From assembly GCF_001423945.1 (NCBI RefSeq), contig NZ_LMPU01000014.1, positions 1-64,000 of the forward strand: a stretch of DNA of 64,000 nt. Reading direction: 5' to 3'. Below, piece after piece: positions 26,587-35,691 of the stretch. Numbering within the stretch: position 1 is the stretch's first letter; each line of letters opens with the position of its first letter. The notes beneath the pieces were generated by a model. That model was not told the origin of the DNA, did no database searches, and was given only the letters and a program-made list of their open reading frames with translations. A program made the translations under genes and the position numbers. This stretch comes from Pedobacter sp. Leaf194 (GTDB lineage: Bacteria; Bacteroidota; Bacteroidia; Sphingobacteriales; Sphingobacteriaceae).

Positions 26587-27045
26587 ATGCAAAGAATAAG
26601 ATTGAAAACACTGATAGATGCCTCTACCGAAATTTGTTTTGATTTATCACGAAACATTGACCTACACGTTAAATCAATGATAGATTCAAATGAAAAGGCA
26701 GTTACAGGAAAGATAACCGGATTAATCAATTTGGGAGAGTCTGTTACGTGGGAAGCCAGGCACTTCGGGATAAAATTTAAACTTACATCGCGAATAACTG
26801 ATATGGAAGCTCCGTGTCGCTTCACTGATGAAATGAGTAAAGGTCCTTTTAAGTACATGAAACACCAGCATTTTTTTAAGAAAGTTGGTGATTTAACAGA
26901 GATGACAGATATTTTCGAATTTGAAGCACCTTTCGGTCTTGTTGGTTCAATCGTGGAAAAACTAATTTTAAAAACTTATCTAACAAACTTATTGGCGAAA
27001 AGAAATCTGACAATTAAACAAGCTGCAGAAACAAAAAAGTCCTGA
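26587..27045 (+). CDS. SRPBCC family lipid- or ligand-binding protein
   Basis: The 152-aa protein has the START-like pattern: IRLKTLIDASTEICFDLSRNIDLH at the start, TGLINLGESVTWEARHFG, FTDEMSKGPFKYMKHQHFF and TDIFEFEAPFGLVGSIVEKL. Members bind hydrophobic ligands; YndB-like cases are typical. It starts 5 bp after the epimerase stop, completing a GbsR-DCC-epimerase-SRPBCC unit. Its stop codon (TGA, 27043-27045) lies within the left arm of the terminator hairpin. Confidence 0.85.
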   Translation: MQRIRLKTLIDASTEICFDLSRNIDLHVKSMIDSNEKAVTGKITGLINLGESVTWEARHFGIKFKLTSRITDMEAPCRFTDEMSKGPFKYMKHQHFFKKVGDLTEMTDIFEFEAPFGLVGSIVEKLILKTYLTNLLAKRNLTIKQAAETKKS

Positions 27046-27059
27046 CTTTATCAGGACTT
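27038..27059 (+). terminator. Bidirectional terminator at the end of the SRPBCC gene
   Basis: AAGTCCTGA (27038-27046) pairs perfectly with TCAGGACTT (27051-27059), loop CTTT. The hairpin is followed by TTAAATTATTT and preceded by an A-run, so it can serve both the plus-strand SRPBCC gene and the minus-strand DUF4834 gene. Confidence 0.85.
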
Positions 27060-27063
27060 TAAA

Positions 27064-27312
27064 TTATTTAACTTCTTCGTAATCTACAAAATCGCCAAGT
27101 TTATCCGTTTTACCCTGATTTGGTTTTGGCGGCATATAGTCGATAGAAATAGACCCTTCTGGTTTTCTTTTAGGTTGTTGTGCTTGCCCACTAGCCTGCT
27201 GTTGCATTTTACTTGCAAGGCTACCAAAAAGCATTGGCAACAAAAGGCGTATCAGAATTCTGATTACCCAAAGTACTAAAACTGCTATGAAAAGGAATTT
27301 AATTAATGGCAT
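27064..27312 (-). CDS. DUF4834 family small membrane protein
   Basis: The 82-aa product has one N-terminal membrane helix (about 3-30), a Gln-rich linker (MQQQASGQAQQPKRK) and the IDYMPPK and DKLGDFVDYEEVK tail that marks DUF4834. The tail is also seen in ribosome- or membrane-associated small proteins of Bacteroidota, but no function is established. It is monocistronic, with a terminator at its 3' end. Confidence 0.85.
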   Translation of the reverse strand: MPLIKFLFIAVLVLWVIRILIRLLLPMLFGSLASKMQQQASGQAQQPKRKPEGSISIDYMPPKPNQGKTDKLGDFVDYEEVK

Positions 27313-27399
27313 TCTTTTTACTGTTTGTTACAAATATAGACGTAGCGAGATTTATTTTGTTACTTTTTAACCGATTAATTGCAATTTGATTACAAATAG

Positions 27400-27597
27400 T
27401 TAATCTTCAACAATTTCACAAACTCTTCCAATCTGGCCATCATCTAGCCTTACTTTTATCCCTCTTGAGTGGAATGATGATGAAGTTAATAAATCTTTAA
27501 CGATTCCGTAAGTAACATTTCCACTTCTTTGATCCTTTTTCAGGATTATCCCAACTTCCAAACCGGGAAATATATCTTTTCTATTTTGTCCGTCCAT
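27400..27597 (-). CDS. ywbE: YwbE family protein
   Basis: This 65-aa protein matches the conserved YwbE layout: MDGQNRKDIFPGLEVGIILKK, then GIVKDLLTSS, HSRGIKVRLDDGQIGRV and EIVED. The family is small, basic and of unknown function. I start at 27597 because the family begins with MDG; an ATG 15 bp upstream would add MPQNI. It lies directly after uvrB, on the same strand, with 26 bp between. Confidence 0.88.
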   Translation of the reverse strand: MDGQNRKDIFPGLEVGIILKKDQRSGNVTYGIVKDLLTSSSFHSRGIKVRLDDGQIGRVCEIVED

Positions 27598-27623
27598 AAT
27601 ATTTTGAGGCACAAAAGTAGCGT

Positions 27624-29666
27624 CTATTTTGCAAACTTTTCATTAAACATTTTTTCCAGCGCAAACATTTCATCGCGGAGTTTGGCTGCCTGCAAGAAAT
27701 CCATGTCCTTAGCGGCCTTCTGCATATCCTTGCGGGTATTATCGATGGCTTTTTGTAGTTCAGCTTTACCCATGTATTGAACAATTGGGTCTGCGGCAAT
27801 GCTAATTTCGGCATTTTCTACATAAGCTCTCGCCTTGTTATCGCTCGCTTTCTGCGAGAAATCGAGCACAGAAGTTTGTTCCAGGATCGCTTCGCGGGAT
27901 TTTCCAACCGTTAATGGCGTTATGCCGTGTTCCAGATTATAAGCAATTTGAATATCCCTACGACGATTGGTTTCCGAAATTGTTTTCTCCATACTATCAG
28001 TAATGCTATCGGCATACATAATTACCCTACCCTTATCATTTCTGGCAGCCCGGCCTATTGTTTGGATTAGTGATTTCTCCGAACGAAGAAAACCTTCCTT
28101 ATCCGCATCTAAAATGGCAACCAACGTCACTTCAGGTAAATCTAACCCTTCACGCAGCAGGTTTATGCCAACTAAAACATCGAACTCTCCCAAACGCAAA
28201 CCCCTCAAAATTTCAACACGCTCTAATGTTTTAATCTCCGAATGGATGTAACGGGTCTTGATGTTTAACCTATCTAAATATTTGGTTAATTCTTCGGCCA
28301 TTCGTTTGGTTAAGGTGGTGACCAGAATTCGTCCACCCTGCTTAATGGTGATGTCAATTTCATCAAGCAAATCATCAACCTGGTTAATGGCCGGCCTGAT
28401 TTCGATAACCGGATCCAACAACCCTGTTGGTCGAATTACCTGCTCTACAACAACCCCTTCAGATTTTTCAAGTTCATATTCGGCAGGTGTTGCGCTTACA
28501 TAAATGGTTTGCGGCGCCAACGCTTCAAACTCCGTAAAATTCAAAGGTCTGTTATCTAAGGCCGCAGGTAAACGGAAGCCGTATTCTACCAGTGAGAGCT
28601 TACGGGAGCGGTCGCCACCATACATTGCACGTATTTGCGGAACCGTAACATGACTTTCATCTATCACCATCAGGTAATCATCCGGAAAATAATCAAGTAA
28701 GCAGAAGGGGCGCATACCTGGAGAGCGGCCATCAAAAAAGCGGGAATAGTTTTCGATACCGGAACAATATCCCAGCTCCTTCATCATTTCGATATCAAAG
28801 TTTGTACGTTCTTCCAGTCGTTTCGCTTCCAACAAATGCCTGTCGGCAATGAGTTGATTTTTACGAATTTCGAGCTCTTCCTGAATCCCCCAAATCGATT
28901 GATTGAACCTATCTTTCGGGGTTACGAAAAGATTAGCCGGATAAATGGCCATATCTTCAAGTTTTTCGAGTGTTTTCCCGGAAACCGGATCGATTGCTGA
29001 AAGCTCTTCTATATCATCTCCAAAAAAAGAAATGCGGTAAGCATAATCTAAGTATGCCGGAAAGATATCAACTGTATCGCCTTTTACTCTAAAGGTTCCA
29101 CGTTTAAATTCTGTTGTCGTTCTTGAGTATAAGATTTCTACCAGGCTGTGTAAGAATGCGTTTCGCGAAATTCTTAACCCAACACCAAATCGAAAAACCA
29201 TTCGTGAAAAGTCTTCGGGGTTCCCCATACCATAAATACAAGAAATGGAGGACACGACAATAATATCGCGGCGGCCACTCATTAAAGAAGAAGTGGTTCG
29301 CAGGCGAAGCTTTTCAATTTCTTCATTTATGCTTAAATCCTTTTCAATGTATGTATTGCTCGAAGCGATGAAGGCTTCGGGCTGGTAATAATCGTAGTAA
29401 GAAACAAAATAGTTTACGGAGTTTTCCGGAAAGAAATTTTTAAACTCGCCGTAGAGCTGGGCGGCCAGCGTTTTATTATGGCTTAATATGAGTGTTGGTT
29501 TCTGCGTTTGCTCAATAACGTTTGCTACGGTAAATGTTTTTCCGGAACCGGTAACGCCGAGCAAAGTCTGATAATGCTCATTTGCGTTTACACCATCTAC
29601 AAGTTGCTTTATGGCGCTGGGTTGGTCTCCGGTTGGTTTATATGCTGAAGTAATTTTGAATTTCAT
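27624..29666 (-). CDS. uvrB: UvrB, excinuclease ABC subunit B
   Basis: UvrB is the DNA-damage-verifying helicase of nucleotide excision repair. The 680-aa protein has the P-loop GVTGSGKTFT (about 40), beta-hairpin YYDYYQPEAFIASSNTYIEKD-like region, DESHVTVPQI, TLTKRMAEELTKYLD, IHSEIKTLERVEILRGLRLGE and the C-terminal UVR domain that binds UvrC. Length and all helicase motifs are normal, so it is probably functional. Confidence 0.97.
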   Translation of the reverse strand: MKFKITSAYKPTGDQPSAIKQLVDGVNANEHYQTLLGVTGSGKTFTVANVIEQTQKPTLILSHNKTLAAQLYGEFKNFFPENSVNYFVSYYDYYQPEAFIASSNTYIEKDLSINEEIEKLRLRTTSSLMSGRRDIIVVSSISCIYGMGNPEDFSRMVFRFGVGLRISRNAFLHSLVEILYSRTTTEFKRGTFRVKGDTVDIFPAYLDYAYRISFFGDDIEELSAIDPVSGKTLEKLEDMAIYPANLFVTPKDRFNQSIWGIQEELEIRKNQLIADRHLLEAKRLEERTNFDIEMMKELGYCSGIENYSRFFDGRSPGMRPFCLLDYFPDDYLMVIDESHVTVPQIRAMYGGDRSRKLSLVEYGFRLPAALDNRPLNFTEFEALAPQTIYVSATPAEYELEKSEGVVVEQVIRPTGLLDPVIEIRPAINQVDDLLDEIDITIKQGGRILVTTLTKRMAEELTKYLDRLNIKTRYIHSEIKTLERVEILRGLRLGEFDVLVGINLLREGLDLPEVTLVAILDADKEGFLRSEKSLIQTIGRAARNDKGRVIMYADSITDSMEKTISETNRRRDIQIAYNLEHGITPLTVGKSREAILEQTSVLDFSQKASDNKARAYVENAEISIAADPIVQYMGKAELQKAIDNTRKDMQKAAKDMDFLQAAKLRDEMFALEKMFNEKFAK

Positions 29667-29674
29667 CTGTGTAT

Positions 29675-29682
29675 CAAATATA
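29675..29682 (-). promoter_or_regulatory. Promoter -7 box of uvrB
   Basis: TATATTTG on the minus strand (complement of CAAATATA at 29675-29682), eight bases before the uvrB start codon. The upstream -33 element is weak; TTTG at 29713-29710 is too far at 27 bp. It would give a very short leader. Confidence 0.45.
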
Positions 29683-29858
29683 CGATTTTGCGTGCAAGAA
29701 CTAAACAGCCAAAAGTCAGGAATGTTGTATTCTGCGAGATTATTCAGCGAACATCAGCCGGGTAATTTGATTTGGAACAGGACGCAGTAAGTGTTCGGAA
29801 TTTTTATGCCTGCTTTAATGTTCCAATACTGTCATCAAAAAAATCTTCCCCCAAAAAT

Positions 29859-29889
29859 AAAGGCCTTGCCAGAAACTGGCAAGGCCTTT
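29859..29889 (-). terminator. Strong terminator of the M1 peptidase gene
   Basis: AAAGGCCTTGCCAG (29859-29872) pairs perfectly with CTGGCAAGGCCTTT (29876-29889), a 14-bp stem with a 3-nt loop. On the minus strand it is followed by ATTTTTGG. It begins 25 bp after the peptidase stop. Confidence 0.88.
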
Positions 29890-29913
29890 ATAGCATCGTT
29901 TACCAAAGGTTGT

Positions 29914-32286
29914 TTATTTACCTGCAGCTTTCTGCATTGGATTTACACCAAGAGATTGGCCACGAACGGATGAAGCAGCTTTCGCTTTGAAAACCCTGAA
30001 TTTGCTTTCCTTCGCTTTCCCGCCCCAGCTGTTATTTGAAGTATCAATATCAGCTGTTTCTCTTAACGGATCAACTAAAATGGATTCAACCTCTTTATCC
30101 TTTACATAGAATTTAGAGGTTTTTAATTCATTATGTCTCCAAATCTGAGCCGGAATTCTATCAATTTCTTTTGTACCATCTTTATAAGTAAACTCCACAA
30201 TGATTGGCATCACCAAGCCACCTTTATTACTGAAATTAAGTTCGTAGAAAAACTTGTTTTCATATTTGGTCTGCTCTGCGCTTGGCACAGGTTCAAACGG
30301 CATTGTGCCCTGCGTTTTTACAGCAGTTGCCGTATCAACAGCAACTAAACCTCTATCGTATTTGTAATAGAAATCCTGAGTTGCGGGATTTTTATCTGTA
30401 TAAAAACTGATTTTTTTATCTTCACGATTTCTAATTTTAGAAATGTCCTGGAATGCATTTACGGCAGGCTTATCAACCTTAACCATTCGTGCCCTTGCCT
30501 CGGGTATGGTTGTAGGAAAATCTGCTTTGGCAAATTTCACGGTATCCAAAGAAATATCACATGGCTCGGTTCCATAAAACCAGCCTCTCCAAAACCAATC
30601 TAAATCTTCGCCGCTGGCATCTTCCATAGTGCGGAAAAGATCGGCTGGTTGTGGATGTTTAAATGCCCATCTTCTGGAGTATTCTTTAAAAGCATAATCG
30701 AAAAGGTCTCTTCCCATAATGGTTTCACGGAGAATATTTAAACCTGTAGCAGGCTTCGAGTAGGCATTCGGACCGAAACGGGTTATGTTTTCAGAATTGG
30801 TCATAATTGGTTCCAGTTCATCTTTTGGGAGCTTCATGTAATCTACAATGGTATAAGCCGGGCCCTTCTTACTTGGAAAGGTATTATCCCAGAGTTCTTC
30901 CGTAAGGTACTCAACGAAAGAATTTAAACCTTCGTCCATCCAGGTCCACTGGCGCTCATCGCTGTTAACAATCATCGGGAAGAAGTTGTGTCCAACCTCG
31001 TGAATAATTACACCCAACATACCATTTTTAGTGCTTTCGCTATAAGTTCCGTCAGCATCTGTACGGCCATAGTTAAAACAAATCATCGGGTATTCCATTC
31101 CATTTGCCGCCTCAATACTTTGGGCAACCGGGTAAGGGTAAGGAATTGTAAAATCGGAATAGGTTTTGATGGTGTGTGCTACGGCCCGGGTAGAGAATTT
31201 GCTGTACAAATTGTAGGCTTCTTTACCATAAAAACTCATACACATTACAGTATTATTATTTGCAGCAATTTTTTGTGGCATCGCATCCCAAATAAACTTA
31301 CGGGAAGAAGTCCAGGCAAAATCGCGAACGTTATTAGCCTGAAAAACCCAGGTTTTGGTACCGGAAGCTTTTTTACCTTCGGCCGTTTTGGCTTCTGCAA
31401 GGGTTTGTATTTCTACAGGAGCAGTTGCCGTTTTTGCAGAATTGTATCTGCTTAACTGCGCAGGGTTTAGCACTGCACTATAATTGATGCACTCACCTGT
31501 AGATCCCACAAGGTGATCGGCTGGAACCGTCATTTGCACTTTGAAATCGCCAAAAGTTAGTGCGAATTCGCCCCTGCCCGTAAACTGGTGATTCTGCCAG
31601 CCTTGAAAGTCGCTGTAAACGCACAAACGTGGGTACCACTGCGTCATGGTAAAAAGATAATTTCCATCTGCCGGGAAAAACTCATAACCACCTCTACCGC
31701 CAACAGTCATCCTATCGGTAATTTTGTAATTCCAGTCGATGTTGAAAATATACTTCTGCCCCGTTTTCAATGCAACAGGCAAATCAATTCGCATCATCGT
31801 TTTGTTAACGGTGTAGCTTAATTTTTTTCCTGTAGCATCGGTGAGTTTCAATACATTAATACCGAAGCCGTTATTGGCTTTCGAAGCTAAATTATCGATG
31901 CTTTGTGTGGTGCCAACCGTTGGCATCTTGGTAGCATCCTGGTAGTTTGAACTCTTATCGGTGCTGTGCTCATTCTCATCGAGCTGTAACCAGATGTAGG
32001 TTAAAGGATCTGGCGAGTTGTTGGTGTAGGTTACGGTTTCACTCCCTGTTAAGAGCAAGTTTTTCTCATCGAGCGAGCATTTAATGTTGTAATCTGCACG
32101 TTGTTGCCAGTATTTTACACCGGGGGCACCACTTGCTGTACGCTGCTCGTTCGGCGTTGGCAAAATGGTTCCCAATTGTTCAAATTTGTTGCCGTGGTTA
32201 CTACCAGGATTGTTTTGAATGTTCTGGGCCATTACCAAACTGCCGGCAAAAAGCATCAGGCCGGTTAAAGTAAATAGTTTATTCAT
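29914..32286 (-). CDS. Secreted M1 family metallopeptidase (aminopeptidase N-like)
   Basis: This 790-aa zinc aminopeptidase has a signal peptide (ending VMAQN) and an N-terminal all-beta domain. The catalytic domain holds VIIHEVGHNFFP (HExxH), WMDEGLNSFVEY (third ligand Glu), and GMEYP in the position of the usual GAMEN motif. A C-terminal beta region follows. It lies in the periplasm or outside; no PorSS C-terminal domain was evident. Downstream of HupE/UreJ on the same strand (13 bp between). The odd feature is the GMEYP variant. Confidence 0.9.
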   Translation of the reverse strand: MNKLFTLTGLMLFAGSLVMAQNIQNNPGSNHGNKFEQLGTILPTPNEQRTASGAPGVKYWQQRADYNIKCSLDEKNLLLTGSETVTYTNNSPDPLTYIWLQLDENEHSTDKSSNYQDATKMPTVGTTQSIDNLASKANNGFGINVLKLTDATGKKLSYTVNKTMMRIDLPVALKTGQKYIFNIDWNYKITDRMTVGGRGGYEFFPADGNYLFTMTQWYPRLCVYSDFQGWQNHQFTGRGEFALTFGDFKVQMTVPADHLVGSTGECINYSAVLNPAQLSRYNSAKTATAPVEIQTLAEAKTAEGKKASGTKTWVFQANNVRDFAWTSSRKFIWDAMPQKIAANNNTVMCMSFYGKEAYNLYSKFSTRAVAHTIKTYSDFTIPYPYPVAQSIEAANGMEYPMICFNYGRTDADGTYSESTKNGMLGVIIHEVGHNFFPMIVNSDERQWTWMDEGLNSFVEYLTEELWDNTFPSKKGPAYTIVDYMKLPKDELEPIMTNSENITRFGPNAYSKPATGLNILRETIMGRDLFDYAFKEYSRRWAFKHPQPADLFRTMEDASGEDLDWFWRGWFYGTEPCDISLDTVKFAKADFPTTIPEARARMVKVDKPAVNAFQDISKIRNREDKKISFYTDKNPATQDFYYKYDRGLVAVDTATAVKTQGTMPFEPVPSAEQTKYENKFFYELNFSNKGGLVMPIIVEFTYKDGTKEIDRIPAQIWRHNELKTSKFYVKDKEVESILVDPLRETADIDTSNNSWGGKAKESKFRVFKAKAASSVRGQSLGVNPMQKAAGK

Positions 32287-32299
32287 CGTTTATGTTCTG

Positions 32300-32884
32300 T
32301 TAAAATGGAATTCTTTCTAAAGCCATTTTTAAAGCCAGGCTAAATACGGCTGCTGATACAAATAACACCCAACTCGGGCGCTTAATTTTACTGTAATTAA
32401 ACAGCATAAAGGTAAGGCCTAAGATAATAATTACCATGAAAATCTGCCCGGCTTCCAAGCCAACATTAAATCCAAAAAGGCCCCAGCCAATGTTTTGGTC
32501 TTTTGCCAGCATAATCCGTATCGAATTTGCAAAGCCCATACCGTGTATCAAACCAAAAATTAATGCCAGATAGTAATTTATCTTTATAGATTGTAATGAA
32601 AAATCCCTTCTAAATAAATTACTTACCGCAGTAAATACAATTGTACACGGAATCAAAAACTCAACCCATTTGCTTTCAAAGCGGATTACATCCGTTACAC
32701 TTAAAAATAAAGTTAACGAATGCCCGATTGTGAAGGCGGTTACCAAAATTAAAACCTGTTTAATATTTTTATAACTATAAATTGCAACAAGTGCTAAAAT
32801 AAATAACTGATGATCCAAGGCATCGGCACTTATAATATGTTCCCACCCCAATTTGAAGTAAAAGATGAAATCTTGTAACGGCAT
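32300..32884 (-). CDS. HupE/UreJ family membrane protein
   Basis: The 194-aa protein has about six hydrophobic segments and the HupE/UreJ motifs AFTIGHSLTLFLS and IFGLIHGMGFAN, whose histidines may bind nickel or another metal. HupE proteins are associated with nickel permeation, but similar proteins occur in Bacteroidota without urease or hydrogenase genes, as here. It is divergent from DUF6702 and upstream of the M1 peptidase; these three often travel together. Confidence 0.85.
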   Translation of the reverse strand: MPLQDFIFYFKLGWEHIISADALDHQLFILALVAIYSYKNIKQVLILVTAFTIGHSLTLFLSVTDVIRFESKWVEFLIPCTIVFTAVSNLFRRDFSLQSIKINYYLALIFGLIHGMGFANSIRIMLAKDQNIGWGLFGFNVGLEAGQIFMVIIILGLTFMLFNYSKIKRPSWVLFVSAAVFSLALKMALERIPF

Positions 32885-32903
32885 TTATAATAAATTAGCT
32901 TTG
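32873..32903 (+). promoter_or_regulatory. Promoter of the DUF6702 gene
   Basis: TTG (32873-32875), 20 bases, then TAGCTTTG (32896-32903). The predicted start is near 32907 and the leader about 68 nt before ATG at 32975. It overlaps the start of the divergent HupE/UreJ gene. Confidence 0.55.
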
Positions 32904-32974
32904 TGAGCGAAGCTTTAGTACTTTTGAAGCCTTAAAATTAGAGTTTTAATTATAAAAACGATAAAATCATTAAA

Positions 32975-33487
32975 ATGCATTTCTTAAATACCAAATTTGT
33001 TACTTTATTATTGGTTTTTGCGCTGGGTGGCATGTATAAAGAAAGCAAACATCCGCTACATGTAAGCACAACGGAAGTGAACATAAATGCGAAGGACAAA
33101 ACGCTTGAAGTTAGTACAAGGATATTTAGCGATGATTTTGAGGCGATCCTAGTGAAACTCTACAAGCAAAAAACCGACTTGAGTAATCCTAACCTAAAAG
33201 CTCAAATGGACGCTTTGGTGAAAAAATATTTGTTGTCGCATTTACAGATTAAGGCAAACGGAAAGGTTGTTGCATTGAATTATATTGGTTTTGAAATAGA
33301 CCATGAGGCGACAAACATCTATTTGGAAGCTGAAAAAGTTACACCGCCAAAAGCGGTTGAAGTAAATAGCACAGTACTATACGATATGTTTGACGACCAG
33401 ATGAGTATAATTCATGTTGTAAAAGGTGCCAATAGAAAAAGTAGCAAAGTGCTGTATCCGGATAGGAGTTTCACCGCAAACTTTTAA
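32975..33487 (+). CDS. DUF6702 family exported protein
   Basis: The 170-aa protein has a hydrophobic N-terminus, then HPLHVSTTEVNINAKDKTLEVSTRIFSDDFE, which is the DUF6702 signature, and a beta-rich body. Members often lie beside HupE/UreJ and M1 peptidase genes, as here. It is probably periplasmic, with unknown function. Confidence 0.85.
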   Translation: MHFLNTKFVTLLLVFALGGMYKESKHPLHVSTTEVNINAKDKTLEVSTRIFSDDFEAILVKLYKQKTDLSNPNLKAQMDALVKKYLLSHLQIKANGKVVALNYIGFEIDHEATNIYLEAEKVTPPKAVEVNSTVLYDMFDDQMSIIHVVKGANRKSSKVLYPDRSFTANF

Positions 33488-33638
33488 ATGTAATTTTTGT
33501 ATTAACTAATTAAAAAGCAGCTTATTTCCTTTAATTTTAGCATACCCAAAGGTGTTATTTACATTTTCAAGCGGCAGTAACCGGCAGGAGAATGATTTTA
33601 TTTTACTTTGGTTTGTACATCCCATCTGGTAAGTAATT

Positions 33639-34898
33639 ATGCATATAATTGTCTATTCCCAACTTTTAACGCCAAGGATAAAGTACATTTTTAACTTTAT
33701 TTTCAATGCTGTTTTAAAAGTTGAAACAGAATTTACCGGAAATAAAGAACATTTTCTGCAAAGCGGACACGTGAAAATAAGTTATGGCGACAAGCCTCTT
33801 GGTGATGAACTTTTTTTCAAGCATGTAGGTCTACTGTTATCGAACAAAGTTGAGATAATTAAGCTAAAAACGATTCCGTTTGGAGATTACCAGGTTCCTT
33901 TCCCCGTTGAAGATGCCGCATTGCCTTTTGATGTTTTCGCAGCATCTTTTTTTATTTTAAGCAGATACGAGGAGTATGTTCACCACTTTAACTCGGACCA
34001 GGATTTTACGGCAAAAGACAGCTTGCAGCATAAGTGGAAGCTTTTGCCGAGGCCAATAATTGATGAATGGGCCCTGTTGTTGAAGAATATGGTGAAGAAG
34101 AAATATCCTTCTTTTAAATTTCCAGAGAAAAAATTTCAACATTACCCGACCATAAACTTTACCCTAAAGCCAGATGTGCCAACAGGTTTTTTGCCAAAAA
34201 CAAAGTTTATGTTTAGGACGCTGTTTGATAAAAAACAGAAGTTTTTGAGCACTGTCTTCGATGAAGTGACGGGCTTAGGTGTTAATCCGCAGCAAATAAT
34301 CCACGACTTAACTTTTGACACCCTAAAAGGAAAAGCTATTTATTTTATCAGCTTTCCTGAGGATGAAAAAAACAGGCTAACTTTTAACAACAGCGCTACA
34401 TTTTTAAGCGATAAACAACTCGGTTTACTCCAACCCTGTTCAACAGATAAGGAAAAATCTGCCGCCTTGAAGAGTGGTTTATTACACCTCGCTAAAATGC
34501 AGTCGAATAACATCAATTATAAAAGCCAGCAATTAGATCTGCTAAAACTTCCGGCCTGTTACCTAAGCCTGCTTTCATCGGGCATTAGTGCAGATTATTC
34601 TATGGGCTATCCAGACAAAACTGGCTTCAGAGCGGGAACATGTACTTCTTTCAACTGGTATGACTTACAACTTGAGAAAGTAACGCCAATTCAAGTAAAT
34701 TCATATGCAATTTCCGACGCAGCAATTCATTATCAGTCTGTTGCCGACGCAATAAACACGATAAAAGACCTTATTGACGCTGTAAAACTTGTAGATGGAC
34801 AATTTTATAGCAGCTGGCAACTGAAAAATCTATCAGAAAATGTTAAATTTAAAAAATGGAAGGCTCTTTTTAACGAAATGCTAAAATATGCCGGCTAA
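33639..34898 (+). CDS. Polysaccharide-deacetylase-like protein with lost catalytic residues (DUF7033 type)
   Basis: This 419-aa protein has an N-terminal region like DUF7033 (LPFDVFAASFFILSRYEEY, then DEWALLLKN) and a NodB-type fold in its C-terminal half, shown by DYSMGYPDKTGFRAGTCTSF followed by NWYDL. Normal members carry a Thr-x-Asp-x-Asp motif and HPS-x-H metal ligands. Here the equivalent positions read TINFTLKPDVPTGF and GLLQPCSTD, and the RQHFLK segment reads KSQQLDLLK, so the metal site appears gone. I infer a pseudoenzyme, perhaps a binding or structural role. Its stop codon touches the next ATG (TAAATG). Confidence 0.75.
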   Translation: MHIIVYSQLLTPRIKYIFNFIFNAVLKVETEFTGNKEHFLQSGHVKISYGDKPLGDELFFKHVGLLLSNKVEIIKLKTIPFGDYQVPFPVEDAALPFDVFAASFFILSRYEEYVHHFNSDQDFTAKDSLQHKWKLLPRPIIDEWALLLKNMVKKKYPSFKFPEKKFQHYPTINFTLKPDVPTGFLPKTKFMFRTLFDKKQKFLSTVFDEVTGLGVNPQQIIHDLTFDTLKGKAIYFISFPEDEKNRLTFNNSATFLSDKQLGLLQPCSTDKEKSAALKSGLLHLAKMQSNNINYKSQQLDLLKLPACYLSLLSSGISADYSMGYPDKTGFRAGTCTSFNWYDLQLEKVTPIQVNSYAISDAAIHYQSVADAINTIKDLIDAVKLVDGQFYSSWQLKNLSENVKFKKWKALFNEMLKYAG

Positions 34899-35552
34899 AT
34901 GAATGTTATGACCTTCGACCTAAGCAAAACAAAATCCATCGCAAACACCTTCATTGCGGAGTTGCGTGATGAAAACATTCAAAAAGATTCGATGCGTTTC
35001 CGCAAAAACCTGGAACGATTGGGGGAATTTTTTGCTTATGAGATTAGCAAAACACTAAAATTCACTTCAAAAGAAGTGGTTACTCCACTGGGAACTTCGC
35101 AATGCGAGTTTTTGGAAACACAACCCGTTTTGGCAACCATTTTACGTGCCGGCCTGCCGCTGCAGCAAGGCCTGCTTAATATTTTCGACAAGGCCGAGTG
35201 TTGTTTTATTTCTGCCTACCGTAAAGTTAAAAAAAACGGAGATTTCATTATTCAGATGGATTACATTTCCACGCCCGATTTAGATGGCCGGATTTTAATT
35301 ATGGCCGACCCAATGCTGGCTACAGGTCAAAGTATGGTGATGTGCTGTAAAGAACTTATTAACAGGTATAAAATTGCGGAGCTGCATATCGTAGCTGCAA
35401 TTGCAAGCACCGAAGGTGTTGCACATGTAAAAGCCAATTTGCCAAAGGCAAAACTTTGGTTCGGTGCCATTGATGAAGAAATGACCAGCAAATCTTACAT
35501 TGTTCCTGGTTTAGGCGATGCCGGTGATTTGGCCTACGGAGAAAAGGTTTAG
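34899..35552 (+). CDS. upp: Uracil phosphoribosyltransferase
   Basis: Upp makes UMP from uracil and PRPP in pyrimidine salvage. The 217-aa protein carries ILRAGLPLQQGLLNIF, DLDGRILIMADPMLATGQSM (PRPP loop) and the C-terminal IVPGLGDAGDLAYGEK uracil-binding motif. Its ATG directly follows the deacetylase-like gene's stop, so the genes are coupled. A second ATG nine bases further is possible. Confidence 0.95.
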   Translation: MNVMTFDLSKTKSIANTFIAELRDENIQKDSMRFRKNLERLGEFFAYEISKTLKFTSKEVVTPLGTSQCEFLETQPVLATILRAGLPLQQGLLNIFDKAECCFISAYRKVKKNGDFIIQMDYISTPDLDGRILIMADPMLATGQSMVMCCKELINRYKIAELHIVAAIASTEGVAHVKANLPKAKLWFGAIDEEMTSKSYIVPGLGDAGDLAYGEKV

Positions 35553-35691
35553 TTATGATTTGCTGATTTTAGAGGAACTCAGAGCCTGAGCATTTCTAAC
35601 AGTTTTACAATTTATCAATCGAGCGATTTAACGCAACAGCATTCAGCGCTTTGGAGACAATAAATTTTACATTTTAACCCACGCCAACCAA

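Noticed and set aside
30988-31455. 155-aa plus-strand frame inside the M1 peptidase gene
   Set aside because: Antisense shadow of the catalytic region.
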